DNA of 64,000 nucleotides from Octadecabacter sp. (GTDB lineage: Bacteria; Pseudomonadota; Alphaproteobacteria; Rhodobacterales; Rhodobacteraceae). Shown here piece after piece: positions 1 to 9,807 of the stretch. Positions within the stretch are counted from its first letter, which is position 1. Every line of letters begins with the position of its first letter. The notes beneath the pieces were generated by a model, which was given only the letters and a program-made list of their open reading frames with translations, searched no databases and was not told the origin of the DNA. The DNA is taken from the NCBI GenBank assembly GCA_028825445.1, contig JAPKAD010000003.1:110791-174790 (forward strand), read 5' to 3'. Made by a program: the position numbers and the translations under genes.

Positions 1-1397
1 ACCTAAAGGTCATTGGCCGTGCCGGCATCGGCACTGACAACGTCGACAAAGAGGCTGCATCAAAAGCTGGTATTATTGTGATGAACACACCGTTCGGCAA
101 CATGATTACCACCGCCGAACACGCCATTGCGATGATGTTTGCAGTAGCTCGCCAAATTCCCGAAGCATCCATATCTACACATGCAGGCAAATGGGAAAAG
201 TCTAAATTCATGGGAGTTGAACTGACAGGTAAAACCCTTGGCGTCATCGGTGCCGGCAATATTGGTGGTATCGTGTGCGACCGGGCGCGAGCTTTAAAAA
301 TGAAGGTCATAGCGTACGATCCTTACCTCGGCGAAGAAAAGGCCGACAAGATGGGCGTGCAAAAAGTCGAGTTGGATGAACTGTTGTCAAAGGCTGATTT
401 TATCACCCTGCACGTGCCATTCACTGACCAGACTGCAAATATCCTGAGTCGTGAAAACATCGCCAAACTTAAAAAAGGTGTACGGATTATTAACTGTGCC
501 CGTGGTGGTTTGGTTGATGAAACCGCGCTTGCAGATGCGCTTAAGTCCGGCCACGTTGCAGGCGCCGCATTTGACGTTTTCGAAATTGAACCCGCAACTG
601 ATAGCCCATTGTTCAACTTGCCGAACGTGGTGGTAACTCCACATTTAGGCGCAGCTACCACCGAAGCGCAAGAAAACGTAGCGTTGCAAGTAGCCGAACA
701 AATGTCAGATTATTTAATGACTGGAGCCGTGACCAACGCGCTGAATATGCCGTCAGTGACAGCAGAAGAAGCCAAAATTATGAAACCATGGATTTCATTG
801 TCTGGCCACCTTGGTAATTTCATCGGCCAGATGACGGATGAACCGATCAAAGCCATCAACATCCTGTTTGACGGCACAGTATCCGAGATGAACCTTGAGG
901 CCCTGACAGCTGCCGTTGTTGCAGGTATCATGAAAATGGCAAATCCTGACACCAATATGGTCAGCGCACCCATAATTGCCAAAGAACGCGGTATTAAAAT
1001 CAGCACAACAAAGCAGGATAAGACTGGCGCATTTGATGGATATATGAAAGTTACAGTTGTTACGTCCAAACGGGAACGTTCTGTTGCTGGCACAGTCTTT
1101 AGTGATGGAAAACCGCGCTTCATTCAAATTAAAGGCATCAACATCGACGCTGAAATTGGGGCGTATATGGTCTACACCACCAACGAAGACGTACCTGGAA
1201 TTATTGGCACTTTAGGTCAAACTATGGGTAAACATAACGTCAACATTGCGAACTTTACGCTAGGCCGTTCTGCGGCAAATGGCGAAGCAATTGCACTGCT
1301 CTATGTGGACGAAGCGGTCCCTTCCCCTGCCCTAAAAGAGATCGAAGCGACGGGAATGTTCACGCAGGTAAAGCCTCTCACATTCGATGTAGTTTAA
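1..1397 (+). CDS. serA: D-3-phosphoglycerate dehydrogenase, 5' end cut off
   Basis: Oxidises 3-phosphoglycerate to 3-phosphohydroxypyruvate with NAD, the first step of serine synthesis in the cytosol. The frame is open from the window edge (reading from base 3: LKVIGRAGIGTDNVD), so roughly the first 70 residues are missing; an internal ATG at 78 is not the true start. Visible parts are the NAD-binding Rossmann motif (GVIGAGNIGG), the dehydrogenase segment INCARGGLVDE, the catalytic-region PHLGA motif, then a long C-terminal extension with an intervening domain and a final ACT domain (VPGIIGTLGQTMGKHNVNIANF) ending at a TAA. This is the long, ACT-containing type of enzyme. A perfect inverted repeat follows the stop. 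Identification is firm. Confidence 0.95.
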   Translation, partial: LKVIGRAGIGTDNVDKEAASKAGIIVMNTPFGNMITTAEHAIAMMFAVARQIPEASISTHAGKWEKSKFMGVELTGKTLGVIGAGNIGGIVCDRARALKMKVIAYDPYLGEEKADKMGVQKVELDELLSKADFITLHVPFTDQTANILSRENIAKLKKGVRIINCARGGLVDETALADALKSGHVAGAAFDVFEIEPATDSPLFNLPNVVVTPHLGAATTEAQENVALQVAEQMSDYLMTGAVTNALNMPSVTAEEAKIMKPWISLSGHLGNFIGQMTDEPIKAINILFDGTVSEMNLEALTAAVVAGIMKMANPDTNMVSAPIIAKERGIKISTTKQDKTGAFDGYMKVTVVTSKRERSVAGTVFSDGKPRFIQIKGINIDAEIGAYMVYTTNEDVPGIIGTLGQTMGKHNVNIANFTLGRSAANGEAIALLYVDEAVPSPALKEIEATGMFTQVKPLTFDVV

Positions 1398-1407
1398 ACG
1401 TCCTGAT

Positions 1408-1449
1408 CCCGCCTTTGTCTCAGAAGTACTCTCGAGGGACAAAGGCGGG
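1408..1449 (+). terminator. 12-bp inverted repeat after serA, terminator-like without a T run
   Basis: CCCGCCTTTGTC (1408-1419) is perfectly complementary to GACAAAGGCGGG (1438-1449) with an 18-base loop. It lies 11 bases after the serA stop and 24 bases before the next start codon. No run of T follows on the plus strand, so it may be a factor-assisted terminator or mRNA-stabilising hairpin rather than a classical intrinsic terminator. Confidence 0.5.
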
Positions 1450-1473
1450 GCGCAGTCCCTAGAAAGTCTAAAT

Positions 1474-2256
1474 ATGTTCTATGCTCTCGGAGATATCCAC
1501 GGACAGATGGTGCAACTTGACCGCGCTTTAGATCTGATCAAAGCCGATGGCGGCAGCGATGTAGATCTGTTTTTTGTTGGTGATCTTGTGGATCGCGGAC
1601 CAAATAGTCGTGGCGTTATTCAAAAGATCATAGACGGACAAAACGCAGGTAAGCAGTGGCACTGCATCCTTGGTAATCATGATCTGATGTTTCATCAGTT
1701 TGTAAAAACTGCAAAAGTACTGCATCCAGAAATATCTTCAGGCAAAACGTGGCTGCATCACCGCCTTGGAGGTGTTCGAACCTTGGCATCCTATATGAAT
1801 GGGGTAGAACTGGACCATCCCGACTGGATCAGCTGGGATCACGTAAACGAACATGGTCTCGATCCTGCGTCAGACAGCCTTTTAAAAGTAATCTCAGATG
1901 CGGCAAAAAACACTGTTCCTGCTGCCCACCTAGATTGGATTTCAGCGTTACCACTTTTCATCAAAGCGCCACACAATCATATCTTTGTTCACGCAGGCAT
2001 TCGCCCCGAAGTTGCGTTAGAAGATCAAACACAAAGTGATTTAATCTGGATTAGGGATGGCTGGCTGGACCACACCGATCAACTAGACGCCACTTATGTG
2101 CATGGGCATACCGCTTTAGAATTCCCAAAGCATCACGTCAATCGGATCAATATTGACGGTGGCGCAGGTTATGGACGGCCCTTGGTCCCAACCCTGTTTG
2201 ACGGCACAGACTGGTTTACGCTGAACGACGCTGGCCGCACACCATTACAACCTTAA
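1474..2256 (+). CDS. PPP-family metallophosphatase
   Basis: A 260-residue phosphatase of the calcineurin-like PPP superfamily, which includes bacterial serine/threonine phosphatases and diadenosine tetraphosphatase. The metal-binding signatures are all present in order: GDIHGQ near residue 7, GDLVDRGPNSRGV near 36-48, GNHD near 69, a VHAG motif near 173 and HGHT near 210. Each motif supplies the expected Asp, His or Asn ligand for a two-metal centre. No signal peptide is seen, so it is probably cytosolic. The start ATG at 1474 follows only a weak AGAAAG site. Substrate (phosphoprotein or dinucleotide) cannot be decided from sequence. It lies between serA and mnmH on the same strand. Confidence 0.85.
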   Translation: MFYALGDIHGQMVQLDRALDLIKADGGSDVDLFFVGDLVDRGPNSRGVIQKIIDGQNAGKQWHCILGNHDLMFHQFVKTAKVLHPEISSGKTWLHHRLGGVRTLASYMNGVELDHPDWISWDHVNEHGLDPASDSLLKVISDAAKNTVPAAHLDWISALPLFIKAPHNHIFVHAGIRPEVALEDQTQSDLIWIRDGWLDHTDQLDATYVHGHTALEFPKHHVNRINIDGGAGYGRPLVPTLFDGTDWFTLNDAGRTPLQP

Positions 2257-2307
2257 ATTGCGCGTATCACCTTTCGACCCCACACGCTGTCATGTGAGTA
2301 TCACAAA

Positions 2308-3360
2308 ATGAAAACTAGTTTTACAAGATTGACCGATATTCTTAATCACGGGTTCGACACTATCATCGACGTACGCTCCCCCGCAGAATTCGCCGAGGAT
2401 CATGTACCCGGCGCAATTAATCTGCCGGCTTTGTCCAATGAAGAACGTGCACGGGTCGGAATGATCTACGTACAAGAAGCACCTTTTAGAGCCCGCAAAA
2501 TTGGTGCGGCATTGGTCGCACGTAACGTTGCAGAGCATTTAGATGGACCATTAAAAGACATTGAAGGCAGCTGGCGGCCACTGGTTTATTGCTGGCGCGG
2601 GGGGCAACGCTCGGGGTCTTTTGCGTCGATCCTCTCGCAAATTGGCTGGCGTGCCAAAGTGATTGAAGGCGGCTATCAGAGCTATCGCAACCTTGTGCAT
2701 GACGTGTTGTACAAAGAGGTAGTGCCGTATAAATTAATCCTTCTGGACGGTAACACAGGCACCGCTAAAACTGATATTTTGCACCGTTTACGAGAGCTTG
2801 ATGTTCAGGTCCTTGACCTCGAAGGGTTGGCGAACCATCGCGGATCTTTGTTGGGTTCGATGGCAGGCGGACAACCTGCACAAAAGGGTTTTGAAACGGC
2901 TTTAGCCTGTGCGCTTGCGCAGATGGACCCGACGCGGCCAATCATTGTAGAGGCGGAAAGCAGTAAGGTTGGCGAACGGGTCGTGCCACCAACATTATGG
3001 GCCGCTATGAAGGTTGCATCACGCATTGAAATCGACGCGCCACTTGATGCGCGCGCGCAATATTTGGCGGATGCTTATCTGGACATTAGCTCCGATGCCG
3101 CTGGATTAACCGCTAAGTTGGAGATTTTGCGTCGTCACCGTGGCGGATTAGTCGATGGCTGGCTTGCACTGTTGCGGGCAGGCGAATTTCAGGCTTTGGC
3201 CCGCGTGTTGATGGATGAACACTACGATCCAACTTATCGATTAGGTCGCACACGCCACGGAGCCAATGTGTTGCAGAAGTTTTCTGTGTCCAATTTGGGC
3301 ATCAACGCGCGAGCAGATTTGGCATTGCGCATCGCAGCGTGGGTCAAAACCATCAGCTAA
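2308..3360 (+). CDS. mnmH: tRNA 2-selenouridine synthase
   Basis: Replaces sulfur by selenium in 2-thiouridine at the wobble position of certain tRNAs, using selenophosphate. The 350-residue protein has an N-terminal rhodanese domain with the active-site segment YCWRGGQRSGS, placing the catalytic cysteine at about residue 95. A C-terminal P-loop domain follows (DGNTGTAKT, about 148-156), as expected for MnmH/SelU, and the length is typical. Its last 8 bases overlap the 3' end of the convergent selD-fusion gene, which makes the selenium donor. The two therefore form one selenium-modification locus although they are transcribed toward each other. Confidence 0.93.
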   Translation: MKTSFTRLTDILNHGFDTIIDVRSPAEFAEDHVPGAINLPALSNEERARVGMIYVQEAPFRARKIGAALVARNVAEHLDGPLKDIEGSWRPLVYCWRGGQRSGSFASILSQIGWRAKVIEGGYQSYRNLVHDVLYKEVVPYKLILLDGNTGTAKTDILHRLRELDVQVLDLEGLANHRGSLLGSMAGGQPAQKGFETALACALAQMDPTRPIIVEAESSKVGERVVPPTLWAAMKVASRIEIDAPLDARAQYLADAYLDISSDAAGLTAKLEILRRHRGGLVDGWLALLRAGEFQALARVLMDEHYDPTYRLGRTRHGANVLQKFSVSNLGINARADLALRIAAWVKTIS

Positions 3361-5482
3361 ACGTCACACCATTACCACCAATGATATCCCCAATGATCCA
3401 AATATTTTTATTTTTAGCTAAAATGTTGGCCTTGGCCTTTGGGACAGCAGCAAGCAGCCCACCACCTGTTTGCGGATCAAACATTAACGCACCGTTTGCC
3501 GTATCAGGCGCGGTGACACGCGGGTCATTACGGTTGTCAGGATAAAGCGTTGATCGAATACCAGCATCAGCGAGGTTCAACGCACCATCCAAAAGCGGCA
3601 CATCCGATAGGCGCACATTCGCACCCACGCTAGACGCATTACATATTCCTGCCAAATGCCCAGCAAGGCCAAAGCCAGTTACATCCGTCATCGCATGGGC
3701 ATCTTTGAGTAACTGCGCAGCCACGTCCTGCGGTTGGATCATCGTTTGATAGCACTTCAATACATCCGCCCCGCGTGCCGCCCTGCGCATTTCTGCGGCA
3801 AGAATCGTACCAGACCCAATTGGCTTGGTAATCACGAGAACATCTCCAACTTTGGCCCCCGCCAGCGTTATTGGCGCACGCCTACAAAGGCCTGTAATCG
3901 ACAGGCCGATGGTTAACCCCTCGCCCATCGTCGTGTGCCCCCCAACAAGCGCGGCCCCACCTAGATTACGCGCTACTGCCTGAGTTATTTCAGTCACCGT
4001 GCGCTGCTGCAATTGGGCAGACATACGCGGCAGCGTGAGCGAAAGGACAGCCGCCTGAGGGTCTGCACCCATCGCCCAGATGTCACCCAGGGCGTGGGTT
4101 GTTGTAATTTTTGCCATCATAACTGGATCATTTGTCACAGCACTTAGATGGTCGGTGGTAAAAACCTGCGTCTCACCCCCTGTTTTCAGAAGGGCTGCAT
4201 CATCGCCAGGCAATGAAATGATATCTTCACGCGAATTGACTGGCAGCGTTTCAAGCGCACCCTGCAAGGCACCACGCCCAACTTTTGCTCCACAACCGCC
4301 ACACATGGGAGCGTCTCCAAGGGCTTCTTTAACTCCATCCGCCACGCGCAAAGGCAGCGGTTGTTCCATTACTGGCAAGGTGTCAAATTGATCCATGAAT
4401 TTACGGTCAATGTGATTTTTCCATTTCCATAACAGTGACCCACTTCGGGCCGTACCAAGCTTTTCCGCAAGCGCAAATTTTCCACCCAGAGAAACGAGTT
4501 TTAAATAGTCTTTTTGAGGGTAATAATTTCGCATGGTTTTTTCGCCCGCAAGACGGGCGCGTAAATTATCGAACAGGAAAGGGGCTTCACGTACAGCAAA
4601 GACACCCGCCTTAGGCCGTGGATCGTGAGACAAGTAGGCACAATCACCGACAGCAAAAATATCTGGGTCAGACGTTTGCAAAGTCGGGCCTACAATGAGC
4701 GAACCTTCATGTAGGTCCAGCTTAATGTCTGCAATCCAATCGTGCGGGCGTGCACCAGCAGCACCTGTGGTGAAATCGGAAAGTATGACCGTATCATCGG
4801 CAAGGCGCACCCCATCGATGCGGATTTCCGCAACATCAGCGTTTTCAACCAGTGTTACACCCAGTTCTTCAAGCGCAGCAAGCAGGCGGTTTCGGGCTGG
4901 TGGGTTGAAATCATCAAGAACCTCACCACGATCAATCAGGGATACCTGCGGGGACTTGTCACGCAGTGCATAGGCCATTGCCATTGCAAGTTCTGCACCC
5001 GCTACGCCACCACCGATGACGGCAATTTTGGGAGCTGTCGCTGCCTTACGATAAGCATCCCACCGCGCCGCAAATGCACCAAGTGGTTTGGCAGGAATAC
5101 CATGGTCCGCAAAACCCGCAAGCTTCGGCATTTCTGACGTCACTCCGACGTCGATCGCCGCAACATCATAAGCAATATTAGGCCGATCAGGCACAGTGAT
5201 AGTTTTCGCAATAGGATCAATCGCCATGACGTTGCCAGGGATTAATCGGGCACCTGCAAACCGCGCAAGTTGCACAAGATCAATGTCCAGTTCATCGGAA
5301 GTATAATGCCCAGCGACAAACCCTGGTAACATTCCTGAATAAGGCGCGGTTGGGTTGGGGTTGATCACGGTCACGCGTACACCAGGCAGCGGGTTCATGC
5401 CCCATCTGCGCAAAACAAGCGCGTGGGTGTGACCCCCGCCCACCAAAACGAGGTCGCGAGTATATGGTATCTTTGCTATCAT
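3353..5482 (-). CDS. selD: FAD/NAD(P)-oxidoreductase fused to selenide, water dikinase
   Basis: A 709-residue two-domain protein. Residues 1 to about 385 form a pyridine-nucleotide disulfide-type oxidoreductase: FAD motif LVLVGGGHTHALVLRRWG near the N-terminus, NAD motif AVIGGGVAGAEL near residue 155 and IFAVGDCAYL near 278. From about residue 388 comes SelD, which makes selenophosphate from selenide and ATP: M393-CGGCGAK400-VG holds the catalytic cysteine/lysine region, followed by GDDAALL, THALGDIWAMGADP and GGHTTMGEG. The catalytic position is Cys, not selenocysteine, so no recoding is needed. This fusion architecture is known in bacteria; the redox half may supply reduced selenium, but that is inference. 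AAGAAGG precedes the ATG at 5482. It overlaps mnmH tail to tail by 8 bases. Confidence 0.92.
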   Translation of the reverse strand: MIAKIPYTRDLVLVGGGHTHALVLRRWGMNPLPGVRVTVINPNPTAPYSGMLPGFVAGHYTSDELDIDLVQLARFAGARLIPGNVMAIDPIAKTITVPDRPNIAYDVAAIDVGVTSEMPKLAGFADHGIPAKPLGAFAARWDAYRKAATAPKIAVIGGGVAGAELAMAMAYALRDKSPQVSLIDRGEVLDDFNPPARNRLLAALEELGVTLVENADVAEIRIDGVRLADDTVILSDFTTGAAGARPHDWIADIKLDLHEGSLIVGPTLQTSDPDIFAVGDCAYLSHDPRPKAGVFAVREAPFLFDNLRARLAGEKTMRNYYPQKDYLKLVSLGGKFALAEKLGTARSGSLLWKWKNHIDRKFMDQFDTLPVMEQPLPLRVADGVKEALGDAPMCGGCGAKVGRGALQGALETLPVNSREDIISLPGDDAALLKTGGETQVFTTDHLSAVTNDPVMMAKITTTHALGDIWAMGADPQAAVLSLTLPRMSAQLQQRTVTEITQAVARNLGGAALVGGHTTMGEGLTIGLSITGLCRRAPITLAGAKVGDVLVITKPIGSGTILAAEMRRAARGADVLKCYQTMIQPQDVAAQLLKDAHAMTDVTGFGLAGHLAGICNASSVGANVRLSDVPLLDGALNLADAGIRSTLYPDNRNDPRVTAPDTANGALMFDPQTGGGLLAAVPKAKANILAKNKNIWIIGDIIGGNGVTFS

Positions 5483-5539
5483 GAGACCTTCTTATCGTGG
5501 CGCGTGCATTAGCGCGAGGGGCATGTCATTGTACCCTAT

Positions 5540-6574
5540 TTATTCATAACCCGTCATTTCAAGATAACCGACACCTTTGTGCGTACCTGTGACGGTAATC
5601 GGACCCTCCCAATAAGGCACAGAGGTGTCCATCCATGCTTGGTCATTAATCGCGGCAACAGTGACGTCAATCCCACGATCAGGAAGCGTCACACGCCATT
5701 GGGTCGGGATTGTGCGCCCTTTAACTGTTACGTTAGACACCGGTTCCGCGCTGAACGCTCCATCAGGATAAGCGGTCGTTTGGCCATCTGGCGTGATCCA
5801 CGTGGCAGATGTGTAAAAAGTTTGATCGGTCTGACGCAGGCGGAACCCCATCAATTTTCCAGTATCAAGGGAAAGTGAAAACCAGTCCCAACCCATTTGA
5901 TTTTCTGACAAAGGTTGCGACGACCATTCACGGTCTAGCCATGCGGTTCCACTAACTTGGACATCGCCGTCGGGCAACTTAAGCGTGCCCTCAACTGCGT
6001 AGAACGGCTGAGAGTAATAATAAGACGCTTGCCCCTCAGCAGATTTCACAGAGTAGCCGTCATTACCGTGAAAGATGAGCGGACCAAGTGCTTCAAGATC
6101 CATATCGTAGGCAAAATTTGGGCCACTGGCGGTCATGCGCAGAGTGTTAAGGTCGGGGCCAACAAGCTGCCAATCATCAATCCATGCTTCAAACGGATAA
6201 GCGGTAACACCAGCCTGCCCAATACCACCACGCGCAAAGCGCTCTGTAACATAATGCGAGTCAGCTGTGGTGACGGCTGCATGACCCATCCACAGTTGCG
6301 GGGAGGACCATCCCGTGCCATTTTCTGGTGCAAGAGCGGTGCGAAACAGCGTCCATTGAAGACCAAATGGCGTACCGTCTTTAGCTTCCAGGTTACTAGT
6401 CAGATACCACCATTCGATGCGGTATTCGGCATGTGGGCCATGATCTCTCGGGAAATCAAAGATTGCAGGGATTTGGGGGGTCGCAAAACTGTCGTCCTTC
6501 AAACCGAGGCCGGCAAAGCCTTGCGCTGAGACTGCAAATGGGAACAACAAGAAGAAAAAAACTTTAGCGTTCAT
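5540..6574 (-). CDS. AttH/CrtC-like lipocalin-fold exported protein
   Basis: A 344-residue protein with an N-terminal signal peptide ([19 protein letters not shown]) and the paired lipocalin-like domains of the AttH/carotenoid 1,2-hydratase family; the segment HAEYRIEWWYLTSNL and the later SGTAWLDREWSSQP are characteristic. The ATG at 6574 is preferred over the longer frame to 6643 because it begins a clean signal peptide and overlaps the upstream permease stop by 11 bases. It is the last gene of a three-gene unit (ATPase, FtsX-like permease, AttH) read on the minus strand, so it is probably a periplasmic or membrane-associated partner of that transporter. Hydratase activity should not be assumed; no carotenoid genes flank it apart from idi, 50 kb away. 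Confidence 0.85.
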   Translation of the reverse strand: MNAKVFFFLLFPFAVSAQGFAGLGLKDDSFATPQIPAIFDFPRDHGPHAEYRIEWWYLTSNLEAKDGTPFGLQWTLFRTALAPENGTGWSSPQLWMGHAAVTTADSHYVTERFARGGIGQAGVTAYPFEAWIDDWQLVGPDLNTLRMTASGPNFAYDMDLEALGPLIFHGNDGYSVKSAEGQASYYYSQPFYAVEGTLKLPDGDVQVSGTAWLDREWSSQPLSENQMGWDWFSLSLDTGKLMGFRLRQTDQTFYTSATWITPDGQTTAYPDGAFSAEPVSNVTVKGRTIPTQWRVTLPDRGIDVTVAAINDQAWMDTSVPYWEGPITVTGTHKGVGYLEMTGYE

Positions 6575-8963
6575 TGGAAAACACCTTGAGCAAATCGGCA
6601 GGACGCGTGCGGGCAAGCTTGTAGGATGGCCATAAAGCCGCAAGAATAGCAGCGATCATTGCGAAAACTGCTAGGCGCAAATAGGCCATTGGGAACAGGT
6701 ACATTGGCAGCCGCCAGCCAAAAGCCTCAACGTTCACAATCGCCAAAAGCGTCCACGCAAGAGCCAGGCCAAGTGGCAGGGCAAATGCAGCAGTGAGGAG
6801 GGCAAGCAAGACCGCACGGATGATTTCGATGCGCCCCAATCTTGCTCGTGTCAGGCCTTGTGCCCAGACCGGCGCGAGTTGTGGCAATCGCATCGTAGCG
6901 AGGGTAAGCAGGCTCATTAATATTGCGAAGCCTGCCACAGCAAGGGTAAGAATATTAAGTGCGCCAGTGACATTGAAGGTGCGTTCAAAAACGTTGAGGG
7001 AGAAGGCTTTGATGCCGGCTTGATTGATCATGTTCGTCTCGGCCAAACCAAAGCTGTTGCGCAATTCGTTTGTTAATGCAGGAACGTCAACAGGGTCCAT
7101 ACGCAGGCCAAACTGCAGGGCGCGACTGTCAGGGAACAGGCGTTCAAACAAGGCTTCAGTCACAATGACTTGCCCAATAGGATTACCATAATCGCCATAG
7201 ATACCAAGAACATCAAACAGCTTGCCTGCAATTGTAATTTTGTCACCAATCGCAATGTCGCCACGCCGCGCGAGTTGTTCGTTAATTGCAACACCCTCCC
7301 CAGATTCGATACGTGCCCAAGCTTTAGGAGCAGACTGCAGAAACAGCCAATTATCGCGATAAGTCGCGTGTGCTGTTGGGCCATAAATTTCCGATGGTAG
7401 ACCACGGATGTCCTGGTCGACTGATTGGATTGGTAGGACTTTGTCGACGCGTGGTGTCAGAAAAATTTGCAGCTCAGCGGCCTGATCAGCATCATTGGCA
7501 TAAACATAAAATTCTGATGCTAGTCGCTGGTCGAGAAAGCCTGTGAACGTCAGACGGAACGAGCTGACCATTGTAGACACGCCTACATTAGTAGCCATTG
7601 CCAAGAGCAACGCCATCAATGCCAGTGACAAGCCAGGCAATTGTTGGCGGGTGTCGGCCCAGAACCATTCTATAATAACAGATTTTGCACGGGATGTGCC
7701 AAATGCTAACACACGGTCCAGCACCACTGGCAAGGCCAAGGCCGCACCAATCAGAAGAGCGGCGAGCATTCCAAATCCTGCAATCAAACCGCTGCCAACC
7801 AAACCAAGCAGTGCTGCTAAGATCAACAATCCAAACGCAACCCCCGCCTGGTACATTCGACCCCTGCCCGCCTGCATCGCCCATGCGCGCGGGCGCGCCG
7901 AGGCCAATAGTGGCATGCGTGAAAGCTGAAACAAGGACGTTGCAGCAGCCATGCCCGTCCCAGCCACGGCGATCACCATGCTGGATAGCCACCATTCAGG
8001 ACGAAACTGCAACGTGCTGGAAACAGACGCACCATAAAGGCCAGAAATTGTGGCCGCGACGTCAGTCAGCAATGCAGCGGCTATAATATAACCAAGACCG
8101 ACTCCAATTGCCCCTGCGATAAGGGACAGGGCAAGCAATTCAACCGCGATCAGAGCCATCAGCCGGCGCAGCGGAAAGCCCAGTGCGCGCAGGGTGCGGA
8201 TTACCGGTCGTCGCTGTTCGAACGCCAAGCCGATTGCACCGTGAACGATGAATATGCCCACAGCGAATGATAGCAGTCCAAAAGCAGTTAAGTTAAGATG
8301 AAAGCTGTCAGTCAGGCGCGCCACGTCCGTCCCGTTTTGTGGCGTGCGCAAAGTCAGTTTAGGGGTCACGTCTGTAAATAAAACTTGGTTCATGGGCTGC
8401 GCTGGCGCAACGATCAGTCGGCTAAGAAAGCCATCCATTTCCAGCAGTCGCTGCGCTGTACCCACATCTGTCAAGATGACACCTGGTGCTACATCTGGTG
8501 ACTGCACAAGTGAAATATCGTATTCACCCAACAGATCCAGCGTTTCCTGCCTTGCGAAAAAGACACCACTTGTCAGCATATCAACAGTCAATTGCCCATT
8601 ACTCATATCAACGGGACCAAGACCATTTGGCGCAGTCAATGGATCTAGACCGATCAGACGCGCATTGTCCAGCTGTCCTTCGACGACGGGACTGACGAGC
8701 CATCCAGAGCGCCGCAGGCGAACGTAGTCAGCTTGCAATATCATACCGCTATCTGACGTAATTTGCTCGAATTCACCTTCACCTAATGTCGCAGCGGCAG
8801 CGTCATAACTTGCACGCGCCTCAGCGTTTACAGCCTGCACACCGGACCAAAGTGCCGTGGCTAGTGATAGACCAACGACCAGTGTAAACAACTGTATCGG
8901 GTTGCGCCACCAATGTGATAAAAGCGCATGTAAGCCTGTCATAGTAAGGCTTGGGCGCCTCAT
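6564..8963 (-). CDS. FtsX/MacB-type ABC transporter permease
   Basis: A 799-residue inner-membrane protein with an N-terminal transmembrane helix ([29 protein letters not shown] is split by charged residues in the first 35 positions), a large extracytoplasmic region, a first block of membrane helices around 225-345, another around 370-420, a second extracytoplasmic region and a final FtsX-type helix block after about residue 670. This duplicated FtsX layout is typical of exporters for lipids or lipoproteins rather than import permeases. It overlaps the ATPase gene by 4 bases upstream and the AttH-like gene by 11 bases downstream, giving a translationally coupled unit. Substrate unknown. Confidence 0.88.
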   Translation of the reverse strand: MRRPSLTMTGLHALLSHWWRNPIQLFTLVVGLSLATALWSGVQAVNAEARASYDAAAATLGEGEFEQITSDSGMILQADYVRLRRSGWLVSPVVEGQLDNARLIGLDPLTAPNGLGPVDMSNGQLTVDMLTSGVFFARQETLDLLGEYDISLVQSPDVAPGVILTDVGTAQRLLEMDGFLSRLIVAPAQPMNQVLFTDVTPKLTLRTPQNGTDVARLTDSFHLNLTAFGLLSFAVGIFIVHGAIGLAFEQRRPVIRTLRALGFPLRRLMALIAVELLALSLIAGAIGVGLGYIIAAALLTDVAATISGLYGASVSSTLQFRPEWWLSSMVIAVAGTGMAAATSLFQLSRMPLLASARPRAWAMQAGRGRMYQAGVAFGLLILAALLGLVGSGLIAGFGMLAALLIGAALALPVVLDRVLAFGTSRAKSVIIEWFWADTRQQLPGLSLALMALLLAMATNVGVSTMVSSFRLTFTGFLDQRLASEFYVYANDADQAAELQIFLTPRVDKVLPIQSVDQDIRGLPSEIYGPTAHATYRDNWLFLQSAPKAWARIESGEGVAINEQLARRGDIAIGDKITIAGKLFDVLGIYGDYGNPIGQVIVTEALFERLFPDSRALQFGLRMDPVDVPALTNELRNSFGLAETNMINQAGIKAFSLNVFERTFNVTGALNILTLAVAGFAILMSLLTLATMRLPQLAPVWAQGLTRARLGRIEIIRAVLLALLTAAFALPLGLALAWTLLAIVNVEAFGWRLPMYLFPMAYLRLAVFAMIAAILAALWPSYKLARTRPADLLKVFSNER

Positions 8964-9616
8964 GCTACACGGCCCGCCCGCAGGCGCAACCGCCGTCCCA
9001 TGCGCATTGCAAGGCGTTCTGAGTGGGTCACCATTAACAGCGCAGCATTTGTTTCCGCCACCAATGTCAGCATCAGGTCCAAGACCGTATCAGCGGTGCC
9101 TTCATCTAGATTTCCAGTTGGTTCATCAGCCAATACTAGTGCAGGCCGCGCCGCCAACGTGCGCGCTATTGCGACACGTTGCTGCTGCCCGCCTGAAAGC
9201 TGCTCAGGATATTTGCCCATATGATCAGCCAACCCCATGCGGGTGGTTAAATTACGAGTCCAATCGGGGTCTTCTACACCCGCAAGCCGCGCCTGAAACG
9301 TAATATTTGACGCAACATTCAGCGAGGGTATTAAATTAAATTGTTGAAAAATTACGCCCACTTTGTCACGTCGCACAGCCGCTCGGGATGCATCATCAAG
9401 TGCGCAGATGTCCACACCATCAATGTCAACACACCCACCATCGGGTTGGTCTAACCCTCCCACAAGATGCAAAAGCGTGCTCTTGCCAGAACCCGATTCC
9501 CCAGTCAGCGCGAGGGTTTCACCCCTATTCATCGTCATACTGATCCCGTTAAGGATCTCCACGGCGCCGTCTGGACCGCGATACGTTTTGATAAGGTCTG
9601 ACACGTGCAACAACAT
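8960..9616 (-). CDS. ABC transporter ATP-binding protein, LolD/MacB type
   Basis: A 218-residue ATPase that would energise the adjacent FtsX-like permease. Visible motifs are Walker [11 protein letters not shown]-loop [12 protein letters not shown], signature [13 protein letters not shown], Walker [14 protein letters not shown] and the switch histidine VTHS. I chose ATG at 9616 ([14 protein letters not shown]) rather than the frame start at 9688, because the ABC fold begins there and the extra 24 residues do not match the family. The stop overlaps the permease start. It diverges from the thiolase at 9808, so the 190-base gap should hold both promoters. Confidence 0.9.
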   Translation of the reverse strand: MLLHVSDLIKTYRGPDGAVEILNGISMTMNRGETLALTGESGSGKSTLLHLVGGLDQPDGGCVDIDGVDICALDDASRAAVRRDKVGVIFQQFNLIPSLNVASNITFQARLAGVEDPDWTRNLTTRMGLADHMGKYPEQLSGGQQQRVAIARTLAARPALVLADEPTGNLDEGTADTVLDLMLTLVAETNAALLMVTHSERLAMRMGRRLRLRAGRVA

Positions 9617-9807
9617 TGTTTCAACTATTCCAGCAAGGAGCGGACGCAGCAAGGGCTGCACGACGATTGTCTTAAATGCCGCAGACAAAAAATGGGGCAG
9701 TCGGAGTTCAAGGCAAGTATCTAATAATTAGAACCGCACCGTGGCGTAAGGCTTGGCGGATTGTCTCAAGTCGTTAATGTGCCCATAATATTTTAAGGAA
9801 GCACATA

